A stretch of 64,000 nt of DNA from Caenorhabditis elegans (GCF_000002985.6 NC_003279.8:9548001-9612000), one strand, 5' to 3'; positions 34,580-45,072 are shown, counted from the stretch's first letter. Made by a program: numbers and translations. The notes: generated by a model from the letters alone, not told the origin.

Positions 34580-34765
34580 GATTCTAGAAATGTTCTTTAA
34601 ATACAAAAATTTGTCAACAGAAGATAACTATCGAGTGAGGATCGAACTCTACGAATAAAAAATATATGAAAAAAAAACAAAAACGTTTGATACAATTTTA
34701 TTAACGGTGGAAATTATAACAACACAACAGGTAACAGCATCAACAAAAACAATGAGTTTCAAAAC

Positions 34766-35461
34766 TTAAGCAGGTTGCAGAATAACTTTACCATCCTTGA
34801 ACTTGTCACGAAGATTAAAATAGAAGAGGTGAGTGTGATAGCTGGCAACCAATATGACACGAAGGCAAGTGACTGAAAACCGATACATGAACAAAAATAT
34901 AAACTCGAAAGAAGTTCCTCACATAACCCGAAGGTTAAGCCAAACAGTGCCATCGTTCCTCTGTCGAGCGATGGGATGATCAACGAAAAGTCTTGGCGGG
35001 TTCCAGATGCATCTTCAAAAGTTTACTTTAATATTTAAAAAAAAACAGAAAATAAAAGCTACCCGGTAGGAATGCGATGAAAGTGATCAGAGTCGAGAAA
35101 ACAAGTTGGAATACAAGATAAATCATCTGTACACGAAGCAACCAGACATGTTCTTTTCCGTACACCGACAGGAACGCGACTTCAATAACGATCTGAATTT
35201 TTTTTTGATATTCAGAAATGAACGACGTTCACCTACCAAACCAAGGTATCCAACTTTGAAAAAGTATCCCATGACACCGTAAATTAAAATTTGTGCCATA
35301 ATAGTCAGTACGCAAAACATTCCTTTCTCCATTTTTTTGGTGAATTTTGGAATATAAACAAGAGCTGGGAAAACATCACAGTTTTCCGTCGAGACTTGTA
35401 GTTTGCGGTCGACGCACTCTTCGATTGATTCGTTGACGATCAAAAACTTTCCTTTTCTCAT
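34766..35461 (-). CDS. four-helix membrane protein, tandem copy 2
   Basis: Exons 35237-35461, 35063-35192, 34923-35012, 34766-34872 (552 nt, 183 aa). Starts MRKGKFLIVNES, with a Cys-containing segment (STENCDVFPALVYIPK), four hydrophobic helices (MFCVLTIMAQILIYGVMGYF, QMIYLVFQLVFSTLITFIAF, ALFGLTFGL, CLRVILVASY) and the tail FKDGKVILQPA. Splicing out the 50-nt intron before the last exon is required: only the spliced frame matches copy 1. The exons of 130 and 90 nt match the sizes of exons 3 and 4 in copy 3. Function unknown. Confidence 0.75.
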
Positions 35462-35976
35462 GGGTTTACCTGAAAAGTGGCTAAAACGAAAGTAAAAAGA
35501 AAGAAATCAAGCGAGTTGCTTTGGAAAAAAAGTAAAAAACATTCGAATTTTTAAGGCACACGGAGATGTAGAGCAAGCGGGTCTCGCCACGACAAAAATT
35601 TATACGGTATTTGCCTTCAAATTTGTTTTATATTTCTGCTTGCCCTTTTTTCTTTTCCGCTTTCTTTCTGGTTTTTCATTGCAAGTTTCAGATTTTAAAC
35701 GTGTTTTTTTTCATTGAGAAAAGTTTAGATTTTAAAAATAAGTTGCACATATCTTTCTGTTATTTCATTGGTCTCTAGCAACATATTTATAGCTTCCATC
35801 ACAAATTAATTTGCAAATTTCGATGTTTCGATTCTTAAGTACTTTAATTTTAACTTTTTTTACGCGATGCGATTCAATACTTTTTATTTAACTATTAAGA
35901 ACCAATTATTCCAATAAATACGAAACGAAAAATACAAATGCAAAATATTAATCAATTCTAGATAATTTGTTGAACT

Positions 35977-36731
35977 TCAAACTTGTACAAATCCCTCTGC
36001 TGTCATTTGTGCTATAAGCGCATCATTTCTTCGTTTCTCGTATCTTGCCATGTAGATGTAATGCATTGCTCGACGAGTCCAAATAAGACGTAATCCGCAC
36101 CCTAGAAATTATATTCAATGCGTTTGTCTTTTCTAATCAGTTTTAAGGTTCCAAATAATCAAATTAAACTAACAAAAGACCAAAGCATATCCGGCAATGA
36201 TAATCCAAAGGCGGCCTGTTTCAGTGATTCCTGGAAAAGCGGTTGGAATGAGGGATCTCTCAGCTGTAATAATCAAGATTTTATGAAGTTCATAGGATTG
36301 ATTTTTGCTTACGTTTGAAAGTCTCAAATCCACAAAAAACTAGAAGAATAATGATCTCGAAAGCTCCGGCATAGGCCACAACGAGAAATCCGACAAATAA
36401 ACTGTAAGATTCCAAGGCCATAAAGAAGAGTTGAAGACCAAGCTGTTAACCAGAAAAATATAATTACTTATGTTTATAAATATCGCTCACTTGGGCAAAA
36501 AAATAGTAGTTTTGAGAGAAAATGAGGAACAGGAAGCTGACAATCAGTTCAGCGATTCCCAAAATGATAGCGATTCCCTGAAAAGTTTTGAGTTATTTCA
36601 TATCGAGCGAAAGCTCTACTAAAAATACTTACTGTAATTGTTGGATCTCCATCATCCTCGGGGAGTCTGTTCAAAGATTGTATGGTTCTATTTCTTCTCG
36701 TTCTCTTAGGAAAAATTGTTTGCGACGGCAT
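35977..36731 (-). CDS. four-helix membrane protein, tandem copy 3
   Basis: Exons 36633-36731, 36491-36577, 36313-36442, 36174-36263, 35977-36101 (531 nt, 176 aa). Basic, polar N-terminus (KRTRRNRTIQSLNR), then hydrophobic helices IAIILGIAELIVSFLFLIF, LQLFFMALESYSLFVGFLVV, FEIIILLVF and LWIIIAGYALVF, and a basic tail with YIYMARYEKRR. It is more diverged than its two neighbours, but internal exon sizes (130, 90 nt) and the position of the last helix are kept, so all three come from one ancestor. Divergent from dut-1 across ~690 bp. Confidence 0.7.
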
Positions 36732-37420
36732 TTTGTGAGAAGAAAACTTTGAAATCTATGTGTTCAGAGTGAACAAAGGAACATTGAGGGGAGATAGGCG
36801 GAGCTTTGTGCCTGTAGAATGTTCTATGCAGCAACAACAAATATCAATTTGAAATCATATCACGAGATGGATGTAAAAATGAATTTGATCAAATGTGTCA
36901 CTTCCACGATTTTTACAAAATTCATAATGGTATGCAATTTCTCTGGGAATATTGAAGTGCCTTGTTGGAACTGATTCTTGATCAGAATGAGAATATTTTC
37001 AGAACAATGTTTGATCGAATTACAGTTTTACTTACTATTAAATAATTCTGAGATGTGACAACAATACTGTACATTTCTGAGATACGAGAATGAAACCACT
37101 AGAATTTACAGATGCCCGTCGTCTAATTTTCTCACTCAGTTGTTCTATATCAATTTAATTCTAGACATTCGGTAGTGTTTTCCTTCAATATTTACTTTTT
37201 CTTTCATTTCGAATAACAGCCTACATTTGACCACAAACAATGATGCAAAAATGCGCCCCGCTGAAACTTTCAAGCGCGCGAAAATAGTAATTTGAAATTG
37301 AATACGAGCGCGCCAAACTCTGATTTTTCTTTGCGTTGTTCTGAAGTTCAATTGATGTCCTTCTCTCATTTTCTCTTCAAACCTCGATTATATCTCCCAA
37401 CTTTTACTTTTTTGAGGAAG
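36732..37420. other. divergent promoter region of membrane protein 3 and dut-1
   Basis: A 689-bp region between divergent start codons. The dut-1-proximal part holds two E2F-type sites (37274-37284, 37308-37317). No further gene is seen; the frame reading into dut-1 from 37292 has no start advantage over ATG 37421. Confidence 0.5.
37274..37317. promoter_or_regulatory. pair of E2F-type sites upstream of dut-1
   Basis: GCGCGCGAAAA (37274-37284; reverse TTTTCGCGCGC) and GCGCGCCAAA (37308-37317; reverse TTTGGCGCGC) both fit the E2F/DP consensus TTTSSCGC. They lie 104-147 bp upstream of the dUTPase start codon. dUTPase is a typical S-phase E2F target in other animals. Confidence 0.55.
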
Positions 37421-39134
37421 ATGACTCTTACCGTTGCTGCTCCCTGCGTCCAAACCGTCACCGAGCCATCAAAAATGGAAATGCAAGCTGAATCAACGTC
37501 TCATATAACAATTCGATTCACCGAGATGGTTGGTGATGCTCAAAAGCCAACGTATGGTTCAATTTCATCTGCCGGAGCCGATTTGTACAGCGCTGAAGAT
37601 GTGGTTGTTCCGGCTAATGGAAAACTGTGTGTTTCAACAGGACTTCAAATTGAACTTCCAATTGGATACTACGGAAGAGTTGCGCCACGATCGGGTCTTG
37701 CTGCCAAACACTTCATTGATGTTGGGGCTGGCGTTATCGACAGTGATTATCGCGGTGAAGTCAAAGTTCTACTCTTCAATTTCAACACCACAGCTTTTGA
37801 GGTGTCATTCTAATTTGAGAATTCATAGTAATATTTTAATATTTAAGGTGAAAACGGGCGATCGAATTGCTAAATTGATTTGTGAGCAGATTGGAAACGG
37901 AACATACGAAGAGGTTAAGAGTTTGCCATCCACGAATCGTGGAGCTGGTGGATTCGGCTCAACTGGAGAGTAAGCAATATTAATTTTCAATTTTCCTCAA
38001 ACCTGTTAATTTCAGATCTACAATGAACTCCGAAACGGCTAACCCCGCAACAAATTTGGAACGAATTACTGTTCGCTTCACTCAGCTCAACGAGAATGCT
38101 CAAACACCGACATATGGGTCTGAAGAAGCAGCTGGAGCCGACTTGTACAGCGCTGAAGACATAACTGTTCCAGCACATGGTAAATGTTGTGTTTCGACAG
38201 GAATCCAAATGGAATTGCCATTCGGATACTATGGAAGAGTTGCTCCTCGATCTGGACTTGCTGCCAAACACTTCATCGATGTTGGAGCTGGTGTCATTGA
38301 TAGTGATTACCGTGGCGAGGTCAAGGTTCTCCTTTTCAACTTCACTGACAATGCCTTTGAGGTGACATTATATTTTTGTCATTCAAAATAATCTTTATTT
38401 TATTCTTCAGGTCAAAAAAGGAGATCGAATCGCTCAGTTGATTTGTGAGAAGATCGGTCACTGTGTCTACGAAGCCGCAAGTGAATTGGAGAATACAGAC
38501 CGTGGAGCTGGTGGCTTTGGATCGACTGGACAGTTCGTTTAAATTTTCGCCTTTGAATACTCATATTTATCTTTTCAGAAATACGATGGAAGCGGAACCA
38601 GCTTTGAAAAAATCTAAAACTGAACAAATTAAAACCTCTGCCACATCGGTAACAATCCAAATCACAAAGAGCAACGATAACGCTCAGATGCCAACGTATG
38701 GATCAGCCGAAGCTGCTGGAGCTGATTTGTACAGCGCTGAAGATGTCACAGTTCCAGCCCGTGGGAAGTTGTGTGTCTCGACGGGAATTCAAATGGCATT
38801 GCCAATCGGATACTATGGAAGAGTTGCTCCTCGATCTGGACTGGCTGCCAAGCATTTCATCGATGTTGGAGCAGGTGTCATCGATAGCGACTATCGTGGA
38901 GAGGTCAAAGTTCTTCTTTTCAATTTCGGCGAAAATGACTTTGAGGTATCGGAAACTGTAAAAAACAATTTCGATAATTGTATGATTTCTTTGCAGGTCA
39001 AGAAAGGAGATCGAATTGCACAGCTGGTCTGCGAACAAATTGCACTCTGTACTTACTCAAAAGTGGAGAGCCTTGAAGTCACCGAGCGTGGAGCTGGAGG
39101 ATTTGGATCCACGGGGCAGTATATAACCCTTTAA
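37421..39134 (+). CDS. dut-1: dUTPase with three tandem domains (dut-1)
   Basis: Exons 37421-37801, 37848-37969, 38016-38361, 38411-38532, 38579-38945, 38997-39134 (1476 nt, 491 aa). The protein is three complete dUTPase modules (~30-168, ~180-325, ~345-491). Each holds motif 1 [10 protein letters not shown], motif 2 [10 protein letters not shown], motif 3 [11 protein letters not shown] with the catalytic Asp, motif 4 GDRIA(Q/K)L and motif 5 [10 protein letters not shown]. The enzyme hydrolyses dUTP to dUMP and PPi, keeping uracil out of DNA. Ordinary dUTPases are ~150 aa and homotrimeric, so one chain here could form an internal trimer. Each module is split by a phase-0 intron at the same place (FE|V). 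Start chosen at ATG 37421, which gives a compact N-terminus. Confidence 0.95.
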
Positions 39135-39204
39135 AACTAACAATACATTATTGTACTATTTATGATCTCTAATTTATCTTATGTTGCATATAAAATCATG
39201 TCAC

Positions 39205-40078
39205 TCAATTGTTTATACAAACTTCAACTACGCAATTTCTAATTTCAGATAGATTATGTGGGTCGGGAATTATATATTCACTCGGATCTCGTTTCAAACC
39301 GGCTTCCAAAAGTTGAGCATTGCTGGCGACGACTTCGTTGAAAGGAAATACATTGAGATTTCTGAACAAGAAGAAATTGAAGCCGACAAGGAAGTCAAAT
39401 ATGTCATACGTGCTTTTTCCTTGATAACCAATGATCGCAATTTCGTCGGTTTCAGCCACCGTCTCCCTCGTCTCGACAAACCCGTCCACTTCTTGCTTTT
39501 TTACGAATCCACACTGAGTGAATATTTTCAGTTGAGAGAATCAATTAATGTACCTACAGCGAGCAACCAATGAGCAGAGTGTCCTCTCACATAAACGGGC
39601 TGATAATTGGGACCACAATCGTATGCAATCAACATCTGTTTCCCATCACAAATGGATTGAGTAAATTCTTTTGGGGAAGGCATTTTTCGAATTTTGGAAG
39701 AATTTGGCAGGAATTCATTTGTGAGAGAAGCCAGTGATTCAGCTGAATATGGATAATCAATTGAACTCTTTAAATTATAACTCACCAGAGTACATTTCTC
39801 CTTGTTTCGTGAAACCCATCTCTTTGGCTTTTTCGAGTATTGTCTCGGGATTAGTTTTGATCCCGAAATGTTCCAAGCACATAGATATGGCTACAAGGCC
39901 GCACCTGAATACTTTCATAGTTCAAAATCACTTATAATATTTACGTTGGCCCTTTCTGCTGCCTTGGAGTGATTTTATTTGTATTTAAACAAACTTGTCC
40001 TCCAAATTCTCCCGTGAAGCTTGTCAATCGTATTTGTGTGATCATAGGAAGTGATTGAAAGTCGAATGCATTGTCCAT
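39205..40078 (-). CDS. actin maturation protease homologue (ACTMAP/C19orf54)
   Basis: Exons 39945-40078, 39786-39904, 39558-39742, 39205-39513 (747 nt, 248 aa). The motif QKGPTCGLVAISMC carries the predicted nucleophile Cys. GFTKQGEMYS, RGHSAHWLLA (catalytic His), GYQGKSTYDIFDF and ASNAQLLE follow in the same order as in human ACTMAP (formerly C19orf54), a papain/C39-like cysteine protease that removes the N-terminal acetylated Cys/Met from actin. The GPTCG box is created across the first intron (AC|G). Cytosolic, with no signal peptide. Convergent with dut-1, 70 bp apart. The family match is from memory of conserved boxes and is quite specific. Confidence 0.82.
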
Positions 40079-40719
40079 TCTAAACTACAGCATAAATCGA
40101 TACTAGATATTGTATATCTACATGTGGTCCCTTTTGTTCATTGCTCAGGGCGACCGAGGAAAAACTAGTCCATTGTTTTTTTCATGAAAAGATTTGCGTT
40201 TCATTTTTTTTCGAGTAACAAAACACTTTCGAAAGCGATATCAAAATGGAAATTGTAAAATTGAGCTAAAATTTCGAAAATACTATTAAAATATTCATGT
40301 ATTTATAAAAACGTCCTGAATTATTAATTATATTTCGCTGTAAGGCTATCAATGTACATGTGCTCAAACTCTCCAAACAAAAATATGTTTTAAAATAATC
40401 TGAAAAACGCAGGAAAATCGAAAAATTTCAACATATTGCAAAATAACGATGAGTGGGTTACTGTACTCCTTAAAGGGGCCCACCTTTCTTTGCTTGGTCA
40501 CGATTTTGAAAATATTTGTTCGTGGTGAGGATTATCGCTTGAAAAATACCGAAATCAGCCAACGTTTACTATTGAAACTCGCTAAAAAAAATAAATTCCA
40601 TTGTCTTTTGAATATATTTAATACAACCCAAATTGCTTTGAAAAAAGACTTCAAAATGTTTCCCAGTTCTTTAAAAATTTTTATTTCTACAAAACAATGA
40701 AAACCATTATGAAACCCAT
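40079..40719. other. intergenic
   Basis: 641 bp between the ACTMAP homologue (its promoter side) and the 3' end of the first transthyretin-like gene. The 83-aa plus frame at 40449-40700 lacks support. A short segment near 40455 (TACTGTACTCCTTAAAGGGG) resembles dispersed repeat ends. Nothing firm. Confidence 0.4.
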
Positions 40720-41214
40720 CTATTCATAAGTCAAAGTTGCTTTATACGGGAATTCTCCAGCCAAATCCTTGATGTCTTTGGAAATGTTATAGTGGCAGAC
40801 ACCTTTTCCAAATTCACAGCTCGGTGTAATGTTCAGGGTGACTTCAGCTTCACGTTTGTACTCGGTACAGTCATGGTACAAGCGTATTATCGGTTCATAT
40901 CCCTGCAAAAAGTGTTTTAAAATTCGAAAACATGCTTTTTTTTTACAAACCTTCGAGAACTGCTCATCCGAACGTTGCCATCCTTCCATTGTGAATCGAG
41001 ATAATCCTGGATGGGCTTTTCCAATTTTTTGGCTTGTAATAGCGTCGTTGCCGTTTAGTGGCCAATGATCTCTCTCGAAGATCTGCACATTGTAGCTGTA
41101 GCTTTCTCTCTGATGATAACCACAAGTGAAGGAGACGTTGAAAATGAACTTATCATCAGATGAAACGACGATGATCACAGTTGTCAAGAGGAGAAATACA
41201 GTTGTTCCATACAT
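40720..41214 (-). CDS. secreted transthyretin-like protein, copy 1
   Basis: Exons 40951-41214 and 40720-40902, with a 48-nt intron whose removal keeps frame (447 nt, 148 aa). Signal peptide MYGTTVFLLLTTVIIVVSS. The mature part has a Cys-containing start (FNVSFTCGYHQ), a middle strand (KIGKAHPGLSRFTMEG), the box EPIIRLYHDC and a Cys-rich end (SCEFGKGVCHYNISKDI). The EPxxRLYHDC box recalls nematode transthyretin-like (TTR) proteins, but the rest is divergent, so this is a tentative family call. The intron is also open in frame, so intron retention would not stop translation. Confidence 0.68.
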   Translation of the reverse strand: MYGTTVFLLLTTVIIVVSSDDKFIFNVSFTCGYHQRESYSYNVQIFERDHWPLNGNDAITSQKIGKAHPGLSRFTMEGWQRSDEQFSKVCKKKACFRILKHFLQGYEPIIRLYHDCTEYKREAEVTLNITPSCEFGKGVCHYNISKDIKDLAGEFPYKATLTYE

Positions 41215-41366
41215 TCTCTCGAAAGACTTATGTGTACTGAATTCAATTTGAAATCCAAAGTCTAGTCGTATGAGAAAATAAAGTTCACGTTAATCATTTA
41301 TTTTTGTAAAGTAATTAATATTCGGAATAGTGTAGTTCAAAAACGAAGAGCGCGATTTGGTTTTCT

Positions 41367-41914
41367 TTAATCATCTACCAGATTTGCATACATCGTAACT
41401 TTTCCTCTCATATCCGTGATATCTCTTGAAATTTTGAAATGACACAAGCCAGTACCAATTGGACAAAGTGGCTTAACATACATGTAGGCACCAATATCTT
41501 CCCTATTTCCATTACAATTATGAGTAAGGAGCATTCTCACATCGTAACCCTGGAATAATTTCAAATTTGGTTTTTATTCAGAATTAAAAAAAAACCTCCG
41601 AAGTGATCTCATCTCCTTCTTGTTTTCCAAACATTGTAAAATTATGACTTCCTGGAAGAGCTTCTCCGAATTTCGGTGGAGTGATTATATCATCTTTGTT
41701 AAGTCTGAAAACTTTCAAAATTTTAAAGGAAGTGCAACAAAAAACGAAAAAATTGAGCTTACACCCAAAAATCCGATTCAACAAATTGAATTTTATACGA
41801 ATATCTTCCAATATGATGAAGATGACAGGTCAATGAAACATCAAAAAGGAATCGGTCCACAGATGCGATGCATAAAACAACGTTGGTGAGAAGAAAAATC
41901 ACAGATCTATGCAT
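41367..41914 (-). CDS. secreted transthyretin-like protein, copy 2
   Basis: Exons 41763-41914, 41596-41704, 41367-41549 (444 nt, 147 aa). Signal peptide MHRSVIFLLTNVVLCIAS. It aligns with copy 1 throughout: FLFDVSLTCHLHH, FWVLNKDDIITPPKFGEALP, GYDVRMLLTHNC, and CPIGTGLCHFKISRDI. The first intron donor is GGGT|GTAAGC; reading through it instead gives a shorter, mismatching frame. Cysteine positions match copy 1. Tandem duplicate in the same orientation, 152 bp upstream of copy 1. Function unknown; the TTR-like family is extracellular. Confidence 0.68.
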
Positions 41915-41983
41915 TTTTCAAAGAAAAAATTGATTTTTTAAAAAAGTGTTTATAGTGTTTTCTGATATTTTGGAATGTCACGT

Positions 41984-42232
41984 TTATGACAACTTATGAT
42001 AGAAAGCAATAGAAAGTACCATCGTTGTTGTAACGTCCAATGGCCGACAATCGGTAATCAAAAACAATTGGAATACAGTAGTCATAAGTTCATTTTCAGA
42101 AAAGGGAAAATCGTGACCAGTAGTTCTTGTGATCTGGTAACAAGTTCCTCCATTTAATTTTTCTCTCGGAAAAAAATATATCTTTTGATTTTTTTGAAAT
42201 TTATATGACCATAAGTTGTTCTGAAATTCCAA
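41984..42232 (-). pseudogene. possible third, degenerate transthyretin-like copy
   Basis: The frame ends VFQLFLITDC, then LDVTTTMVLSIAF, with spacing like the GYDVRMLLTHNC ... region of copy 2. Before it lies ENELMTT, similar in place to GDEITSE. There is no signal peptide exon or Cys-rich end. It lies just upstream of copy 2 on the same strand. Could be a truncated relic, or part of an unrecognised gene. Confidence 0.25.
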
Positions 42233-42283
42233 AACCTAAAATTTCTTCCGTGGTTACAGTCTAGTGCTGATCACAGCAACAAC

Positions 42284-42377
42284 ATGACGACGAATTATAT
42301 GTATAACGATAAAGGCGGGAGAAGGGCGCCTCCGACACGCCTCGATCGGATGAGATCTCGTTCCATGTCTTTGAGAG
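42284..42377 (+). other. orphan exon-like sequence, Arg/Ser-rich
   Basis: An ATG at 42284 opens 31 codons of Arg-rich sequence (GGRRAPPTRLDRMRSRSMSL), ending at a possible donor AGAG|GTAGTT in phase 1. Base composition is much richer in G/C than the surroundings. I could not connect it to copy C downstream in a consistent phase. Either a first exon whose partner I missed, or a relic. Confidence 0.25.
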
Positions 42378-42622
42378 GTAGTTTATTTAATTTAATAATT
42401 TAAACAAGCACTATTCTTATTATACGTGAAACGCTTCACAAAAAACCTTATCTTTTCAAAAGATCTTTTTGAATATTTTTACCAGTTTTCTTCAAAAAAT
42501 AATTTATTCCCAACATTGTCCACTTTTCGATTCGTCGTTCAAGTGTGATAATATTCATTTCCTGATTTGAACACTCAATAAAGAGCTTGTCAACTGCAAG
42601 TTTGCGACTATCGACGCTATCA

Positions 42623-43780
42623 ATGGACGTTCAAGATATCATTGGAATTGCTTTGAACTTGGCAACGGCCGGATCTCTTGCAGCAATTATATTATTGCCG
42701 GGATGTGGAGGAAAAGTGAGTTTTGAGCTGATTAGTGTTCTAGTATTGTACTGAGGCACAATCATGGCTACCTACGTGCCTACAAGGCCTGTGCAACTTG
42801 CCTTGCCTTCTGCCCGAGTAGTAACATAAAAGTAGTATTACGCAAGCCTGCATGTAAGCCTTACTTTAAAGTATTATATTCTTCAGAAAAACAGACCGGC
42901 TGAAGGTGAATCAAGTTCGAGCAGTAAAGGAAATGGTGCGAAAACTCCAGAAGGAAAGGAAGGATCTGAAGCCGGAACACCTTCTGCTGCTGGTTCGGCA
43001 GCTCCTACAGCTCCTGCTCCTGCGGAAGGGGCAGCCCCCGCTGCTGCAGCACCAAAACCTCCAATGGCTGGTTAGTTATTTAGAAACAAGATATTAGTAA
43101 GATATTTAGTTTATTTCAGGAACTCACGATCCAAACTACCAAACTCTTGCTGGAATTGGCAATGATTGTTTCGAAAAGAAGGATGGAGCACCAGCTGCCG
43201 GAGGAGGAGGACCAGCTCCACCAGCGAATGCAAAACCCGGAATGGCAGCAACCCACGACCCGAACTATCAAACATTGGCTGGATTGAATAACAACGTATT
43301 TGGAAAGAAGGATGGTGCTGCTCCAGCTGCAGGCGGTGGAGGTCCAGCTGTTCCAGCTGATCAGAATGCAAAAGCAGCTACTCACGATCCGAATTATCAG
43401 ACATTGGCTGGATTGAATAATAATGTTTTTGATAAGAAGGATGGTGGAGGTGCTCCTGCTGCGGCTCCTGCTGCTGCTGGAGGAGACAAGAAACCAATTC
43501 AACCGAATGATAAAAACAAGAAGGCTGCTACGATGGATCCTAATTATCAGACACTGGCTGCAGTTGGAGGAGATGTATTCGGAGCTGATAAGAAAGCTGG
43601 AGGAGGAGGTGGAGATAAGAAGCCAATTCAGCCGAATAACAAGGTATATTTCTAATCTCGGTGCAATATTTTGTTATTTATTGTTTTTAGGGTCAAAAGG
43701 CAGCAACCATGGATCCAAACTACCAGACATTGGCAGCTGTTGGTGGAGATGTGTTCGGTGCAGATAAGAAGAAGAAATAA
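42623..43780 (+). CDS. DPNYQTLA-repeat protein, copy C
   Basis: Exons 42623-42715, 42887-43070, 43120-43643, 43691-43780 (891 nt, 296 aa). N-terminal hydrophobic helix (IIGIALNLATAGSLAAIILL) ending PGCGGK, an Ala/Pro/Ser linker, then five repeat units with the DPNYQTLA core, ending GADKKKK. It is a direct-orientation duplicate of copy B, 14 kb away; homology starts ~100 bp upstream of the B start. Unlike B, it has no C run, and all exon phases agree, so it is the best reference for the family. No function can be assigned. Confidence 0.85.
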
Positions 43781-44070
43781 AAGAAAAGTACTGCCATTTC
43801 AAATGAATTATTTTATTCACCTAAACTGTTGTTGTCTTCACATAATTAAATAATATATTTCAGTAAAGTACCCGGCTACCTCTAATTAGTAACCAGTATA
43901 CAGATAAAGTGTTTCGGCTCTTGCCAGTTTCAATGTTATTCTTTTAGTAAGAGCGGTAGCTAAATAAAGATCAATTTAAACTATTTTTGAAAGCATTTAT
44001 CAAATTTGGTTAATGTAAATATCGCGTTTAGGAATGCAACAGAACTCTGAATGGCCATTAATAGTGGAAT

Positions 44071-45072
44071 CTACCATTTCTTGCATCTACGTAAGCGAAC
44101 ACATCGTCCAGTTCCCTGAAAAAAAGCGTTGAGTATTTTTTTCTGTAGACTTTCTAATTGTTTTGAGTTCTTTTAAATATCAAATGAAAATACCTGATTA
44201 TCACGATAAAATCCGGGATTACAGCGACATGAATATGGAATGCATGGAAGTTTGCATTGGGAAAACTATGAATTGGAAATTTAATATTGACAAGTAGCGT
44301 AATACTTACTGGTGGTTGTCTAGGATGAGTACAACTCTTTTCACATCCGTTTCCACATTTACGCCAAGTTTCGTAACGAGGACAAAAACCTAGTCGTTCT
44401 GAAAAAAACAAGTTTTCTTTGGAGTATTGATTTTTAATAAAGGTTTATCAAAAAAATCGTTAAAACTACTCCTGGAATTCTTGAATGAAGAAACAGTATA
44501 ACCGTTTAAAAGTTGTTGTAGCCTTTTTCATTCATAGACATCATTTTTGGGAATTTTGGCAATTTACCAAAGGAAATTTCGAAAAGATTTTAATTTTCCA
44601 GTTCGGTTATATTGGATTATTATTAAACTAAATTCCACTTCAAATTCAGAAAAGTTAATGAAATTAGCAAAGTTTGCTCCGTCCCCACCTAACATGATAA
44701 GACGAGAGAGAAAAATCGAGTGGTGTGCTTAAATTTTCTACAGTAATTTGAAAAGCGCGTTTATACTAAAAATGGATGAAGTTATAAGATCTGTCCTAAT
44801 GGAGCCTGTGCGATGAGACCATTTTGGATAATCTTCCCATATTCTCATTGAGATTGTCAAAAAACGTGAAAACCGTAGATTAATTATTTACGGAAAAGAC
44901 CTTCTTGTAAACAATATACTAACTTACCAGTTCTAAGGGATTTCTTATCAATATCAGAATCTCTCGCTTCGATGAATGTAGCAATGAGCATGAGCAATGA
45001 AACAAGCTGAAAATGTTATTATTTTTATAAATCAGATGTACAATGTTGTCATACCAGTAAAATAAGCTGCAT
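44071..45072 (-). CDS. secreted TIL-domain protease inhibitor
   Basis: Exons 45055-45072, 44928-45006, 44310-44398, 44194-44265, 44071-44115 (303 nt, 100 aa). Signal peptide MQLILLLVSLLMLIATFIEA. The mature part has ten cysteines in the trypsin-inhibitor-like (TIL) pattern: CPRYETWRKCGNGCEKSC, QCKLPCIPYSCRC, NPGFYRDNQGTGRC, and a final RRC. Five disulphides are expected, with the reactive-site loop near the KLPCIPYS stretch. TIL proteins inhibit extracellular serine proteases. Introns are short except the one at 44399-44927. I do not assign a symbol. Confidence 0.88.

Noticed and set aside
37292-37420. N-terminal extension of dut-1 from an upstream ATG at 37292
   Set aside because: The extension overlaps the E2F-type sites and is Phe/Ser/Leu-rich with no targeting logic; ATG 37421 fits better.
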